From positions 101,489 through 165,488 of the forward strand of contig NZ_BMMV01000007.1 of NCBI RefSeq assembly GCF_014646115.1: a stretch of 64,000 bases of DNA. Direction: 5' to 3'. How positions within the stretch are numbered: position 1 is the first letter of the stretch; every line of letters begins with the position of its first letter. The notes below the pieces were generated by a model. The model did not search any database. It worked only from the letters and a program-made list of their open reading frames with translations, and was not told where the DNA came from. The translations under genes were made by a program, and so were the position numbers. Positions 54,478 to 63,979 of the stretch are shown here, piece by piece. This stretch comes from Streptomyces camponoticapitis. GTDB lineage: Bacteria; Actinomycetota; Actinomycetes; Streptomycetales; Streptomycetaceae.

Positions 54478-54665
54478 GTGACTGGCTCCTTCAGGTTGCC
54501 AGTGCACGGTGGACGTCATGGGTGAACACGGACCGGCCGGTCGGCGAATACCGGAAAAACAAGCGCGATGACGACACCTACTGATGAAGCAGTCAGAAGA
54601 CGGGATAGCAGGATGTAGGCGAACCGTGCACCACCACGTCCCTCACATCTCGGAGGAAGATCGCC

Positions 54666-55334
54666 TTGCGCTTCCCGCTTCGGGCCGTCGCCGCGCTGGC
54701 CGCGACCGCCGCGCTGGTCACCGGATGCAGCTCCGGCGACGACTGGTCCCAACCGCACCCCGAGCCCACCGCCGTCGGCACTCTCGGCGGGGGATTCGTC
54801 CCCTCCCCGTCACTGGCTCCGGAGGCGACCGCGACGCCCCGGCCCGGCTCCTGGGACGGCGTCCACCCGTCGGAGGACTACCGCGTGGTGCTGCTCACCA
54901 CGGGTGACGACCGCCCGACCAGGGCCCTGGTGACGGCGGTCGAGAAGTGGGGCGAGGAGGAGCACGTCGACCTCAGAACGGTCGTCGCGGACAACCCCCA
55001 CGACTTCATACCCAGCATCACCGAGGCCATGGAGATGCGACCCGACCTCATCGTCAGCGCGGGCAACGACCTCATCGACCCCCTCGCGATGGTCACCCCC
55101 AACCACCTCTCGCAGCCGTTCCTCGTGGTGGGGGCGGAGCTGGCCGAGCCCACCGGCAACGTCACGGCGGTCGACTGGTCCGGCGCCTCGTTCCGCGGCG
55201 AGGGGCTCGGCGCGTCATCGGCGTACGACCCCGCCTCGTTCACCGCCGAGCGCTGCGCGGCGGCCATCAGGGCCGGCGTCGCGGCCGTGCTCAACGACCT
55301 GACCGGGATAGTGATCTGGCTCGACAAGGTCTAG
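54666..55334 (+). CDS. Lipoprotein of the BMP/periplasmic-binding family, unknown role
   Basis: A 222-residue lipoprotein: signal peptide ending in the lipobox LVTGC (Cys21), a Ser/Pro/Thr linker, and a compact domain (YRVVLLTTGDDRPTRALVTAVEKW, DFIPSITEAMEMRPDLIVSAGNDLIDPLAMV, QPFLVVGAELAEPTGNVTAVDW) with the fold of the C-terminal half of BMP-type binding proteins; the full family is longer. A truncated sensor or a lipoprotein receptor is possible. TTG 54666 has GGAGGAAG 6 nt upstream. It is divergent from HupE and convergent with nnr. Confidence 0.75.
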   Translation: MRFPLRAVAALAATAALVTGCSSGDDWSQPHPEPTAVGTLGGGFVPSPSLAPEATATPRPGSWDGVHPSEDYRVVLLTTGDDRPTRALVTAVEKWGEEEHVDLRTVVADNPHDFIPSITEAMEMRPDLIVSAGNDLIDPLAMVTPNHLSQPFLVVGAELAEPTGNVTAVDWSGASFRGEGLGASSAYDPASFTAERCAAAIRAGVAAVLNDLTGIVIWLDKV

Positions 55335-55351
55335 GGCGTGTCCGGCCCTGT

Positions 55352-55366
55352 CCGGCCCTGGGCCGG
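55352..55366. terminator. Short terminator between the BMP-like lipoprotein gene and nnr
   Basis: CCGGCCC-T-GGGCCGG is a perfect 15-bp palindrome. A direct copy of TGTCCGGCCCTG lies just upstream. It lies between convergent genes, 18 bp after the lipoprotein stop and 36 bp from the nnr stop. Confidence 0.6.
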
Positions 55367-55401
55367 TCCGCCGATGGTGAGGAAGGCGATGGCGGCCGGC
55401 C

Positions 55402-56856
55402 TCACTCCCCCGACACCACGTCCCGCCAGGCTCCCCGCAGCCCCGCCGCCACATCCTCCGCGCTCACCGGCGCCCCCCGCGCCGCCGTCCGGGCCGCCAG
55501 GCCGTGGAGATACGCGCCCACCGAGCCCGCGTCCCGCGCCGGCAGGCCCGACGCCAGCAGAGACCCCGTCAGGCCCGAGAGGACGTCGCCGCTGCCCGCC
55601 GTCGCCAGCCAGGGGGTGCCGGTCGGGTTGACGCGGACCGGGTCCGAGAGGTCCGGGGAGGCGACCAGGGTGGTGGAGCCCTTGAGCAGTACGGTCGCGC
55701 CGTACCGCGCCGTCAGTTCCCGTACCGCCGCCAGCCGGCCCGCCTCCACCTCGCCGCGCGGCACTCCCAGCAGCGCCGCCGCCTCCCCCGCGTGCGGGGT
55801 GAGCAGCGTCGGGGCCGTACGCGCCCGTACGGCGCCGGCGTCCAGACCGCGCAGGCCGTCCGCGTCGACCAGGACCGGTACGTCGGAGGCAAGGGCGTCC
55901 CGTACGCCCGGCTCGTCCCCGAGGCCGGGCCCGACCACCCACGCCTGGACGCGCCCCGCCTTCGCCGGCGGCCCCGCGTGGACCAGGGTCTCGGGGAAGC
56001 GGGCGATCACCGCGTCCCCGGCGGGCCCCACGTACCGCACCGCGCCCGCGCCCCCGTGCAGTGCGCCCGCCACCGCGAGCACCGCCGCCCCGGGGTAGCG
56101 CGCCGAGCCGGCGACGACACCCACGACACCCCGCCGGTACTTGTCGCTCTCCCCCGTCGGCACCGGCAACAGCCGTGCCACGTCCGCGTGTTGGAGCGCC
56201 TCCAGCTCCGGCACCGACGGCAGCACCGAGCCGAGCCCGATGTCGACGAGCCGCGTCGCGCCCGCGTACTCCCGCGCCGGGTCGATCAGATGGCCCGGCT
56301 TGTACGTTCCGAACGTCACCGTCGCGTCCGCCCGAAGCGCCTCTCCCACCACCTCACCGCTGTCCGCCTCGACCCCGCTCGGCAGATCGACGGCCACCAC
56401 CACCGCGCCGGAGCCCCGCGCGGCCCTCGCCACCGGCACCGCGTCGGGCCGCAGTCCGCCGCGGCCGCCGATGCCGGTGATGCCGTCCACGACGAGATCG
56501 GCGGCGGCCAGTACGTCGAACGGGTCGGACGAATTGTCGAGGGATCGTCCGCCCGAGCCCAGCAGCGCCGCGAGTCCGCCCGCGTGCGCCCGTTCGGGGG
56601 CCAGCAGCACCGCCGCGACCCCGGCCCCGCGCCGCGCGAGAGCGGCCCCGGCGTACAGGGCGTCGCCGCCGTTGTCGCCGCTGCCGACGAGCAGGACGAC
56701 CCGGGACCCGTACACCCGGCCCCGGCGCCGCAGCAGATCCACGCAGACGGCGGCCAGCCCGGCCGCCGCCCGCCGCATGAGTGCGCCGTCGGGGAGCCGG
56801 TCCATCAGCTCCCGTTCGGCGGTCCGTACGGTCTCCACGCTGTACGCGATACGCAT
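55402..56856 (-). CDS. nnr: Bifunctional NAD(P)H-hydrate epimerase/dehydratase
   Basis: A 484-residue metabolite-repair enzyme. The N-terminal YjeF-N domain (LVGSGDNGGDALYAGAALARRG, VVDGITGIGGRGGL, VVVAVDLPSGVEADSG) epimerises damaged R-NAD(P)HX; the C-terminal YjeF-C domain (GVVGVVAGSARYPGAAVLAV, VVGPGLGDEPGVRDAL, LLTPHAGEAAALL, GTPWLATAGSGDVLSGLTGSLLASGL) dehydrates S-NAD(P)HX with ATP or ADP. Both domains are complete. The neighbours acpS and glmS match the actinobacterial order. AUG 56856 is the first start of the N-domain. Confidence 0.95.
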   Translation of the reverse strand: MRIAYSVETVRTAERELMDRLPDGALMRRAAAGLAAVCVDLLRRRGRVYGSRVVLLVGSGDNGGDALYAGAALARRGAGVAAVLLAPERAHAGGLAALLGSGGRSLDNSSDPFDVLAAADLVVDGITGIGGRGGLRPDAVPVARAARGSGAVVVAVDLPSGVEADSGEVVGEALRADATVTFGTYKPGHLIDPAREYAGATRLVDIGLGSVLPSVPELEALQHADVARLLPVPTGESDKYRRGVVGVVAGSARYPGAAVLAVAGALHGGAGAVRYVGPAGDAVIARFPETLVHAGPPAKAGRVQAWVVGPGLGDEPGVRDALASDVPVLVDADGLRGLDAGAVRARTAPTLLTPHAGEAAALLGVPRGEVEAGRLAAVRELTARYGATVLLKGSTTLVASPDLSDPVRVNPTGTPWLATAGSGDVLSGLTGSLLASGLPARDAGSVGAYLHGLAARTAARGAPVSAEDVAAGLRGAWRDVVSGE

Positions 56857-56886
56857 GGCATCGAGTCTGCCGCACCGGACACCGGC

Positions 56887-57255
56887 TCACCCCTCCGCGA
56901 TCACCACCGCCGACGCGATCCCCGCGTCATGGCTGAGCGACACATGCCAGGTCCGTACGCCCAGTTCCGCCGCGCGCGCGGCCACCGTGCCCCGTACCCG
57001 CAGCCGCGGCTGGCCGGTCTCCTCGACGTACACCTCGGCGTCCGTCCAGTGCAGCCCGGCCGGCGCGCCCAGCGCCTTGGCCAGCGCCTCCTTGGCCGCG
57101 AAGCGCGCGGCCAGCGAGGCGACGCCGCGCCGTTCCCCGCTGGGCAGCAGCAACTCCCGTTCCGAGAAGAGCCGGTCGGCCATGGCCGGCGTGCGCTCCA
57201 GTGACGCCGCGAAGCGTTCGATCTCCGCCACGTCGATCCCCACCCCGATGATCAC
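56887..57255 (-). CDS. acpS: Holo-[acyl-carrier-protein] synthase
   Basis: A 122-residue phosphopantetheinyl transferase of AcpS type, which modifies ACP with 4'-phosphopantetheine from CoA. It starts [14 protein letters not shown] and has the Mg-binding motif [13 protein letters not shown], plus [15 protein letters not shown] at the C-terminus. The GTG at 57255 is chosen for AGGA 5 nt upstream and for the family length. It lies between glmS and nnr on the same strand; a short 43-bp gap separates it from glmS. Confidence 0.95.
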   Translation of the reverse strand: MIIGVGIDVAEIERFAASLERTPAMADRLFSERELLLPSGERRGVASLAARFAAKEALAKALGAPAGLHWTDAEVYVEETGQPRLRVRGTVAARAAELGVRTWHVSLSHDAGIASAVVIAEG

Positions 57256-57298
57256 TGCGGTCCTGCCTCTCACTCCACCGTGTCTCACTCCCGGTGGC

Positions 57299-59146
57299 TC
57301 ACTCCACCGTCACGGACTTCGCCAAGTTTCGCGGCTGGTCCACCTCGTTGCCGCGGGCGGTCGCCAGTTCGCACGCGAAGACCTGCAACGGCACCGTCGA
57401 GACCAGCGGCTGAAGGAGCGTCGGCGTGACCGGGATCCGGATGAGATGGTCCGCGTACGGCACCACCGCGTCGTCCCCCTCCTCCGCGATGACGATCGTC
57501 CGCGCCCCCCGCGCCCGGATCTCCTGGATGTTGGACACGATCTTGTCGTGCAGCACCGAACGCCCGCGCGGCGACGGTACGACGACCACCACCGGCAGGT
57601 CCTCCTCGATCAGCGCGATCGGACCGTGCTTCAGCTCACCGGCCGCGAAGCCCTCGGCGTGCATGTACGCCAGTTCCTTCAGCTTCAGCGCGCCTTCCAG
57701 GGCCACGGGGTGGCCGACGTGCCGCCCCAGGAAGAGCACCGTCCGCTTGTCGGCGAGTGAGCGCGCCAGCTCCCGTACCGGTTCCATCGTCTCCAGCACG
57801 CGCTCGACCTCGTGGGAGATGCGCGACAGTTCGCGGATGACGGCCCGGATCTCGTCGCCGTACTTCGTGCCGCGCAGCTGCCCCAGATACAGGGCGACCA
57901 GATAGCAGGCCACGAGCTGCGTCAGGAACGCCTTCGTCGACGCGACCGCGACCTCGGGTCCCGCGTGCGTGTAGAGGACGGCGTCCGACTCCCTCGGGAT
58001 GGTCGAGCCGTTGGTGTTGCAGATGGCGAGGACCGTGGCGCCCTGGTCGCGCGCGTGCCGCAGTGCCATCAGTGTGTCCATCGTCTCGCCGGACTGGGAG
58101 ATCGCGATGACGAGGGTGCGGGTGTTCAGGATCGGGTCCCGGTAGCGGAACTCGCTCGCCAGCTCCACCTCGCAGGGGATACGGGTCCAGTGCTCGATGG
58201 CGTACTTCGCGATCAGCCCGGCGTGGAAGGCGGTCCCGCACGCCACGATGACGACCTTGTCGGCCGCGCGCAGCACACGGGGCGGGATGCGTACCTCGTC
58301 CAGCGTCAGCGAGCCCTCGGCGTTGATGCGGCCGAGGAGGGTGTCGGCGACGGCCTTCGGCTGCTCGGCGATCTCCTTGAGCATGAAGTAGTCGTAGCCG
58401 CCCTTCTCGGCGGCCGACGCGTCCCAGTCGATGTGGTACTCGCGCACGTCGGCGTCCGCGCCGTCGAAGTCGGTCACCCGCACGCCGTCCCGGCGCAGCT
58501 CCACCACCTGGTCCTGGCCCAGCTCGATCGCGGAGCGCGTATGGGCGATGAACGCGGCGACATCGGAGGCGAGGAAGAACTCGCCGTCGCCCACGCCCAC
58601 CACGAGCGGCGAGTTGCGGCGGGCGCCGACGACGACGTCCGGCTCGTCCGCGTGCACGGCGACCAGCGTGAACGCGCCCTCCAGCCGCCCGCACACCTGC
58701 CGCATCGACTCGGCGAGATCACCGCGGGACGAGAACGCCTCCGCGAGCAGATGCGCCACGACCTCGGTGTCGGTCTCGGACGACATGTCGTGCCCGCGGT
58801 CGGTCAGCTCGGTGCGCAGGGCGGCGAAGTTCTCGATGATCCCGTTGTGCACGACGGCGACACGGCCCGCGTTGTCGATGTGCGGATGGGCGTTGATGTC
58901 GGTCGGGCCGCCGTGCGTGGCCCACCGGGTGTGGCCGATACCGGTGGTGCCGCTCGGCAACGGCCTCTCCACCAGCGCCTTCTCCAGATTGACGAGCTTG
59001 CCCGCCTTCTTCGCCGAGGCCACCTGGCCATCGGCGAGCACCGCGACACCGGCCGAGTCGTACCCCCGGTATTCGAGCCGCTTGAGACCGGCGATGACCA
59101 CGTCGAGCGCCGACTGTCCACCGACATAACCCACGATTCCACACAT
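57299..59146 (-). CDS. glmS: Glucosamine-fructose-6-phosphate aminotransferase (isomerising)
   Basis: A 615-residue enzyme that makes glucosamine-6-phosphate from fructose-6-phosphate and glutamine, at the head of UDP-GlcNAc and peptidoglycan synthesis. The glutaminase domain starts with the catalytic Cys2 (MCGIVGYVG); [18 protein letters not shown] and [11 protein letters not shown] are conserved. Two SIS sugar-isomerase domains follow ([65 protein letters not shown]). The C-terminal [11 protein letters not shown] is complete. The ATG at 59146 follows TAGGCT by 7 nt with no Shine-Dalgarno, so it is probably leaderless. Confidence 0.97.
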   Translation of the reverse strand: MCGIVGYVGGQSALDVVIAGLKRLEYRGYDSAGVAVLADGQVASAKKAGKLVNLEKALVERPLPSGTTGIGHTRWATHGGPTDINAHPHIDNAGRVAVVHNGIIENFAALRTELTDRGHDMSSETDTEVVAHLLAEAFSSRGDLAESMRQVCGRLEGAFTLVAVHADEPDVVVGARRNSPLVVGVGDGEFFLASDVAAFIAHTRSAIELGQDQVVELRRDGVRVTDFDGADADVREYHIDWDASAAEKGGYDYFMLKEIAEQPKAVADTLLGRINAEGSLTLDEVRIPPRVLRAADKVVIVACGTAFHAGLIAKYAIEHWTRIPCEVELASEFRYRDPILNTRTLVIAISQSGETMDTLMALRHARDQGATVLAICNTNGSTIPRESDAVLYTHAGPEVAVASTKAFLTQLVACYLVALYLGQLRGTKYGDEIRAVIRELSRISHEVERVLETMEPVRELARSLADKRTVLFLGRHVGHPVALEGALKLKELAYMHAEGFAAGELKHGPIALIEEDLPVVVVVPSPRGRSVLHDKIVSNIQEIRARGARTIVIAEEGDDAVVPYADHLIRIPVTPTLLQPLVSTVPLQVFACELATARGNEVDQPRNLAKSVTVE

Positions 59147-59321
59147 GTCCGGCAGCCTACGGCGGGCGGTCGCGAGGTCCCGGGAGCGCTCGCGGGAGAC
59201 ATCCACGAAGCTGGGCCGACCGCCCCCGACCTGGGGCGACCGCCCGGTGCCGCTACTCCATGCGATACGGCTTTGTCACCGAAAGCCTCTGGTGGCGGCC
59301 ACCTCCCACAGCCTTCAATGG

Positions 59322-61220
59322 ATGACCGTGACGATGACCGCGACGCTGCGCACCTTGATCACCCTGCCGCGGATGCTCCGCCACGGCGCGGCCGTCGGCG
59401 CGCATCTGCCCCCCGACGCGTCCGTCGTCCTCGACCCGCCGACGCCGGAGCTGCGGACCGCGCTCACCGCCGCGTACGCGGGTGATCACGCCCCGGCCAG
59501 GGACCTGCTCGCGGCCACCCGCCTCGGCGCCGAGTGGGAAAGGCGCGGCGGATACGTACCCCGGCTGGCCGAGAGCGCGCTGCACAGCCCGGGCTGGCTG
59601 GACGCGTGGCTCGCCGAGTCGCCGCGGGATCCCGACGCCCTGCTGGTGAAGGCGGAGCACCGCGTCCAGCAGGCGTGGGAGATACGGACGGGCGCCCGCG
59701 CGAGCGACGTCTCGCCCGACCAGTTCCGGGCGTTCTTCGCCCTGCTCGACGACGCGGTCCCGGTGATCAGCGCGGCGACCGAGCTGAATCCCACCGACCC
59801 CGTGCCGTGGCAGGTCGCGCTCACCCACGCGCGCGGCAGCCAGGCGCCGCGCGCGGTCTTCGACGCGTACTGGGCGGAGGCCACCGCCCGCGCGCCGCAC
59901 CACTACGGCTGCCATCTCTCGGCGCTCCAGTACCTGTGCGACAAGTGGTACGGCTCGCACGAGGAGATGTTCGACTTCGCCGAGCGCGCGGCGGCCGAGG
60001 CCCTGCCGGGCTCGAAGCTCAACGCGCTGCCGCTGCTGGCGGCCGTCGAGTACGACGTGGTGGCCGACGGCGCCCCGTCGGAGGGCGGCGGCCCGATCGA
60101 CCGGTCCCGGATCCACGCGGCGCTGAGGCGCGCGCAGGAGCTGTCGGACGCGTACCCCCATGACGACCCGGAGGTGGCCGGGGTCCGCAATCACCTGGCG
60201 CTGATGCTGATCCTGGCGGACCGGCACGGGGAGGCGCTGGAACAGTTCCGGGCGGTGGGGGTGCACGCGACGGAGTACCCGTGGGCGTATCTCGGGGACG
60301 CGCGGGGGGAGTTCCTGGACTTCCGGGCGGGCGTGCGGATGCAGGTGGCGGCGCGGGTGCCGTTCTTCTCCCGTCCGAAGCCGTACGAGTCGCAGGCCGG
60401 CCCTTCCGCCGTCTCCCCCTCCTCCCCTTCCGTCCCGTACTGTCTGGCGCTGGTCGCGGCCCCGCCGCACGCCGTCGTGGACGCGGCGCTGATGTGCGGC
60501 GTCCCGCTGCGGATAGCCCCGGCGCCCGGAAGGTCCTCGTACGTCGAACTCGCCGCCGACCCCGATCCGGGCGTCCGCGCCACGCTCCTCGGCGAGGACC
60601 GGCTCACGTCGGCGGCCGACAACATCACCACCGGCGAACCGTGGCCGGCCCTGATCCTGCGCCGGACGGGCGACCGCTGGGGCTTCACGCTGCTCCAGGG
60701 GGGCAAGAAGGTCGCCGACCACAACTGGGACCCGGCGGCGCCGGTCCCGGACCACGCGACGGTCACGGCCACGGCGGCCGCACTCGCGGAGGCGTACGGC
60801 GTCAAGGACACCCGCCCGCTCACCAACCTGCTCCGCGGCTCCGACGCCCCGGCCCGCCGCCAGTCGGCCCTGGTCGCGGCGCTCGGACTCCCGCCGATCC
60901 CGCCGGGGTTCGGCACCCGCGACGAAATCCTCACCACCCTCCCCGACGCCCAGATCCTGGCCCGCCGCGGCTTCCTGGCGGGCATCCTCGACACCCTCTC
61001 CGGCGACCCGGCGGGCCGCCCACCGCTCCCCCGCCGGCGCCGCTGGTGGGCCCTGCGCATCACGGCCCTGCTGCTGTTCACACCGGTGACGGCGTACGCC
61101 TGGTGGTCCCCGGACATCGGCTGGCTCCGCGCCTCGCTCTCGACGATCGCGACGTGCTACGTCGCGGGGCAGCTGGCGGGGGCGTGGCGACGCCGGCGGG
61201 GGCGGGTCGGGAAGGGCTGA
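59322..61220 (+). CDS. Large protein of unknown function with C-terminal membrane segments
   Basis: A 632-residue protein. The first ~300 residues are helical and Ala-rich with a tetratricopeptide-like rhythm (DPDALLVKAEHRVQQAWEIR, LNPTDPVPWQVALTHARGS, DDPEVAGVRNHLALMLILADRHGEALEQF). A middle region of mixed fold follows (YCLALVAAPPHAVVDAALMCGVPLRIAP, WGFTLLQGGKKVADHNWDP), and two hydrophobic segments end the protein (WWALRITALLLFTPVTAYAWW, ASLSTIATCYVAGQLAG). I do not recognise the family. The start is uncertain: ATG 59322 or ATG 59334, neither with a good ribosome-binding site. It is divergent from glmS and converges on the histidine-kinase gene. Confidence 0.72.
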   Translation: MTVTMTATLRTLITLPRMLRHGAAVGAHLPPDASVVLDPPTPELRTALTAAYAGDHAPARDLLAATRLGAEWERRGGYVPRLAESALHSPGWLDAWLAESPRDPDALLVKAEHRVQQAWEIRTGARASDVSPDQFRAFFALLDDAVPVISAATELNPTDPVPWQVALTHARGSQAPRAVFDAYWAEATARAPHHYGCHLSALQYLCDKWYGSHEEMFDFAERAAAEALPGSKLNALPLLAAVEYDVVADGAPSEGGGPIDRSRIHAALRRAQELSDAYPHDDPEVAGVRNHLALMLILADRHGEALEQFRAVGVHATEYPWAYLGDARGEFLDFRAGVRMQVAARVPFFSRPKPYESQAGPSAVSPSSPSVPYCLALVAAPPHAVVDAALMCGVPLRIAPAPGRSSYVELAADPDPGVRATLLGEDRLTSAADNITTGEPWPALILRRTGDRWGFTLLQGGKKVADHNWDPAAPVPDHATVTATAAALAEAYGVKDTRPLTNLLRGSDAPARRQSALVAALGLPPIPPGFGTRDEILTTLPDAQILARRGFLAGILDTLSGDPAGRPPLPRRRRWWALRITALLLFTPVTAYAWWSPDIGWLRASLSTIATCYVAGQLAGAWRRRRGRVGKG

Positions 61221-61272
61221 GGCTCACACGGAGGACCGAAGCACGCGCGGACGAGCGGTCACCGGCAATCGG

Positions 61273-62448
61273 TCACCGACCAGCCCGCGCCGGCAGCGAC
61301 ACCCTCGCGGTCAGACCGCCCTCGGGATTGGCGGCCAGGTGGAGTTCGCCCTCGTGCACACTCACGATGCTCGCGACGATCGAGAGCCCCAGGCCGTGCC
61401 CCCGCCGTTCCGAGCCTGAGGCGGCGGTACGGCCCTCGCCCCGCAGGAACGGCTCCGTGAACGAGCCGATGGACCCGGGCAGGACCGGGCCCGTGTTGCT
61501 GATGGTCAGCAGGAAGCGGCCCCGGTCGTCGGGATCGACCCCCACCGTCACGGTGACCGACCCGCCGGTGGTGAGGTTGTGCCGCAGGGCGTTCTGGAGC
61601 AGGTTGACCGTCATCTGGCGCAGGAGTACGGGGTTTCCGCTGACCGGGGCGGGGCCGTACCGGCTGTGCACGGCGATGCCGTGGGTGCCGGCCTCCTCGG
61701 CGACGAGGGCGACGGCCTCGGCCGTCGTGTCGGCCAGGTCCACCGGTTCGGTGTCCGGCCGGACGTGGCCGAGCGTCGCCAACTCCAGCAGCGCGTCGAC
61801 GATTTCAATGCCGCGTCTGTTGGTCTCCCGCAGCCGGGAGACGAGTTGACGGTAGTCCTGGCCGTCAGGATCGGCCGCGGCCACGTCGAGCATCGTGTGG
61901 GTGATGGCGAGCGGGGTGCGCAACTCGTGCGATGCGTTCGCCGCGAAGCGCTGCTGGGACTCGAAGGACTGCTGCAAGCGCCCGAGCATATGGTCGAAGG
62001 CGTCCGACAGGTCGGTGAACTCGTCGCGCCTGCCGGGCAGGGCGATGCGGTGTTCCAGCGAGCCCTCCGCCGCCCGGTTCGCCGCCCGGGTGATCGCCCG
62101 CAGGGGACTCAGCACCCGGCCCGCGATCAGCCAGCCGCCCGTCAGACCGATGACCGCGAGGAGCAGCAGGGCGTATCCCGACGCCCGCAACAGCGTGTCC
62201 AGGATCTGCCCGCGAGTGGCGACGACCGGCGACTCCCTGGGGTTCGCGGCGGTCAGCGGGTAGCTGGGGATGAAGCGCAGGGCGAGATAGATGATCGTCA
62301 GGGTGCAGGCCCCGGCCACGACCAGGAACAGGGCGTACGTGAGGGTGAGCCGCCACCGCGCCGTCGGGCGCCAGGTGCGGGCCGCGGGCGCCTGAGGCAC
62401 GAAGGGGGCGGCGGGAAACGGGGCCGGGCGATGCGCCGTGCCGCTCAT
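61273..62448 (-). CDS. Sensor histidine kinase (VanS-like)
   Basis: A 391-residue membrane kinase. Two transmembrane helices (LTYALFLVVAGACTLTIIYLAL and YALLLLAVIGLTGGWLIAG) flank a short 35-residue extracytoplasmic loop. HAMP (GRVLSPLRAITRAANRAAEGSLEHRI) is followed by the DHp helix with the phospho-acceptor His (FAANASHELRTPLA) and the ATP-binding domain with N box (TVNLLQNALRHN), G1 and G2 boxes (GRTAASGSERRGHGLGLSIVASI). The start overlaps the response-regulator stop by 4 bp, so the pair is coupled. Confidence 0.94.
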   Translation of the reverse strand: MSGTAHRPAPFPAAPFVPQAPAARTWRPTARWRLTLTYALFLVVAGACTLTIIYLALRFIPSYPLTAANPRESPVVATRGQILDTLLRASGYALLLLAVIGLTGGWLIAGRVLSPLRAITRAANRAAEGSLEHRIALPGRRDEFTDLSDAFDHMLGRLQQSFESQQRFAANASHELRTPLAITHTMLDVAAADPDGQDYRQLVSRLRETNRRGIEIVDALLELATLGHVRPDTEPVDLADTTAEAVALVAEEAGTHGIAVHSRYGPAPVSGNPVLLRQMTVNLLQNALRHNLTTGGSVTVTVGVDPDDRGRFLLTISNTGPVLPGSIGSFTEPFLRGEGRTAASGSERRGHGLGLSIVASIVSVHEGELHLAANPEGGLTARVSLPARAGR

Positions 62449-63119
62449 CGCGCCGGGTCCACGTCGTCGAGGCGGTAGCCGACCCCCGGCACCGTGAGGA
62501 TGGCCCGCGGATCACCGAGGCGCTTGCGCAGCGTCGAGATGGTGATGCGCACCGCGTTGGTGAAGGGGTCGGCGTTCTCGTCCCAGGCACGTTCCAGCAG
62601 GGTCTCCGCGCTGACGACTCCGCCCCTGGCGGTCAGCAGGATTTCCAGAACGGCGAACTGCTTGCGGGTGACGGATATATGGCGTCCCGAACGGAACACC
62701 TCTCGCCGGAACGGGTCCAGACGAATTCCCGCGTATTCGAGAACGGGCTGTCTGCCGACCCGAGTTCGACGGGCGAGTGAGCGGATACGCACGACAAGTT
62801 CCCGCAATTCGAAAGGCTTCGTGAGGTAATCGTCGGCGCCCAGCGCGAAGCCGTCGACCTTCTCCTGGAGGCGGCGGGCCGCGGTCAGCATCAGCACCGG
62901 GCACCCCAGCTGCCGCTCGACGATGAGACGGCACACGTCGTCCCCGTGGGTGCCGGGGATGTCGCGGTCCAGGACCACCACGTCGTATTCGTTGACGTCC
63001 AGCCGTTCCAGGGCGGAATCGCCGTCCCCGACGATGTCCGAGGCGATCGCCTCAAGCCGCAGTCCCGCGCGAACCGCCTCGGCGAGGTACAACTCGTCCT
63101 CGACCACCAGAACACGCAT
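62445..63119 (-). CDS. OmpR-family response regulator (VanR-like)
   Basis: A 224-residue regulator: receiver domain with acidic pocket (VVEDELYLAEAV), Asp51 (VVLDRDIPG), and Lys in LTKPFELRELV, then an OmpR winged helix (EVFRSGRHISVTRKQFAVLEILLTARGGVVSAETLLERAWDE, NAVRITISTLRKRLG). The gene is the first of the two-component pair and is divergent from the VanY-like carboxypeptidase gene, the usual arrangement for a cell-wall-stress response. The ATG at 63119 is preceded by GAAGGGAAGGGCC. Confidence 0.94.
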   Translation of the reverse strand: MRVLVVEDELYLAEAVRAGLRLEAIASDIVGDGDSALERLDVNEYDVVVLDRDIPGTHGDDVCRLIVERQLGCPVLMLTAARRLQEKVDGFALGADDYLTKPFELRELVVRIRSLARRTRVGRQPVLEYAGIRLDPFRREVFRSGRHISVTRKQFAVLEILLTARGGVVSAETLLERAWDENADPFTNAVRITISTLRKRLGDPRAILTVPGVGYRLDDVDPAR

Positions 63120-63298
63120 ACGGCCCTTCCCTTCTCGTGTTAGTCCGCCCGCCGCGGGCCGTTTCAGCGTACTGCGGGGCCTGCCACCCCCTCATGGAAC
63201 TCCCGCGGGCATATCGCCGGCGTATCGGAAATCCGAGACGGCCCCGAAACACCGCCTCTGCTGCACTGGTGGCATTCCCAGACATCCCGGAGGGCACC

Positions 63299-63979
63299 AT
63301 GCAGCGCATTTTCCGCGACGAGACTCAGCACACGGCCGGTTCCACCGCCGGGCCCGAGCCCGGACATCGCCGGCACCGCTCCTGGCTGGTCGGCGGGGCC
63401 GGTGCGCTGCTGGTCCTCCTGGTGACGGGCGGTACGGCCATGCACACCGCGCTCACGTCCTCGCCCTCCGTGGCGGACGCCGGACCGGCACAGCGGCCGA
63501 CAGGCTCCACGCAGAACACGCGGAACATGCCGCACACCGGCGCCGAGGACGACGGCGACATCCCCGACGACCGCACCGTCACTCCCTACGACACCCACTA
63601 CTCCGCCGTCTCACGCCTCGATCCGGCACTCCTGAAGGCCGTACGGAAGGCGGACGCCGACGCGAAGGGCGCGGGGATCACCTTCCGTGTCACATCGGGC
63701 TGGCGCAGCCGCGCCCACCAGCAGCGGCTGCTGGACGTGGCGGTCGAGGAGCACGGGAGCCTCCGGGCGGCCAGGCAACTCGTCAGCACCCCCGAGAAGT
63801 CGATGCACGTCCGGGGCAAGGCCATCGACATCGGCCCCACCGACGCGGCCGACTGGCTCGTCCAGCACGGGGCGGACTACGGCCTGTGCCAGGTGTACGC
63901 CAACGAGATGTGGCACTTCGAACTCCTCACCTCCCCCGGCGGCACCTGCCCGCCCCTCTCGGCCGACGCCGCGGGCTAG
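63299..63979 (+). CDS. Membrane-anchored D,D-carboxypeptidase, M15/VanY family
   Basis: A 226-residue protein. A transmembrane anchor (residues 32-50, GGAGALLVLLVTGGTAMHT) precedes a Ser/Thr linker and an M15 peptidase domain. Zinc-binding motifs are complete: SMHVRGKAIDIGP (SxHxxGxAxD) and EMWHFEL (ExxHFE), and TFRVTSGWRSRAHQQRLL matches the VanY/VanX-type Arg segment. It should trim the terminal D-Ala of peptidoglycan stems; some homologues help glycopeptide resistance. GGAGGG lies a few bases before the ATG. It is divergent from the VanR/VanS-like genes, which probably regulate it. Confidence 0.9.
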   Translation: MQRIFRDETQHTAGSTAGPEPGHRRHRSWLVGGAGALLVLLVTGGTAMHTALTSSPSVADAGPAQRPTGSTQNTRNMPHTGAEDDGDIPDDRTVTPYDTHYSAVSRLDPALLKAVRKADADAKGAGITFRVTSGWRSRAHQQRLLDVAVEEHGSLRAARQLVSTPEKSMHVRGKAIDIGPTDAADWLVQHGADYGLCQVYANEMWHFELLTSPGGTCPPLSADAAG

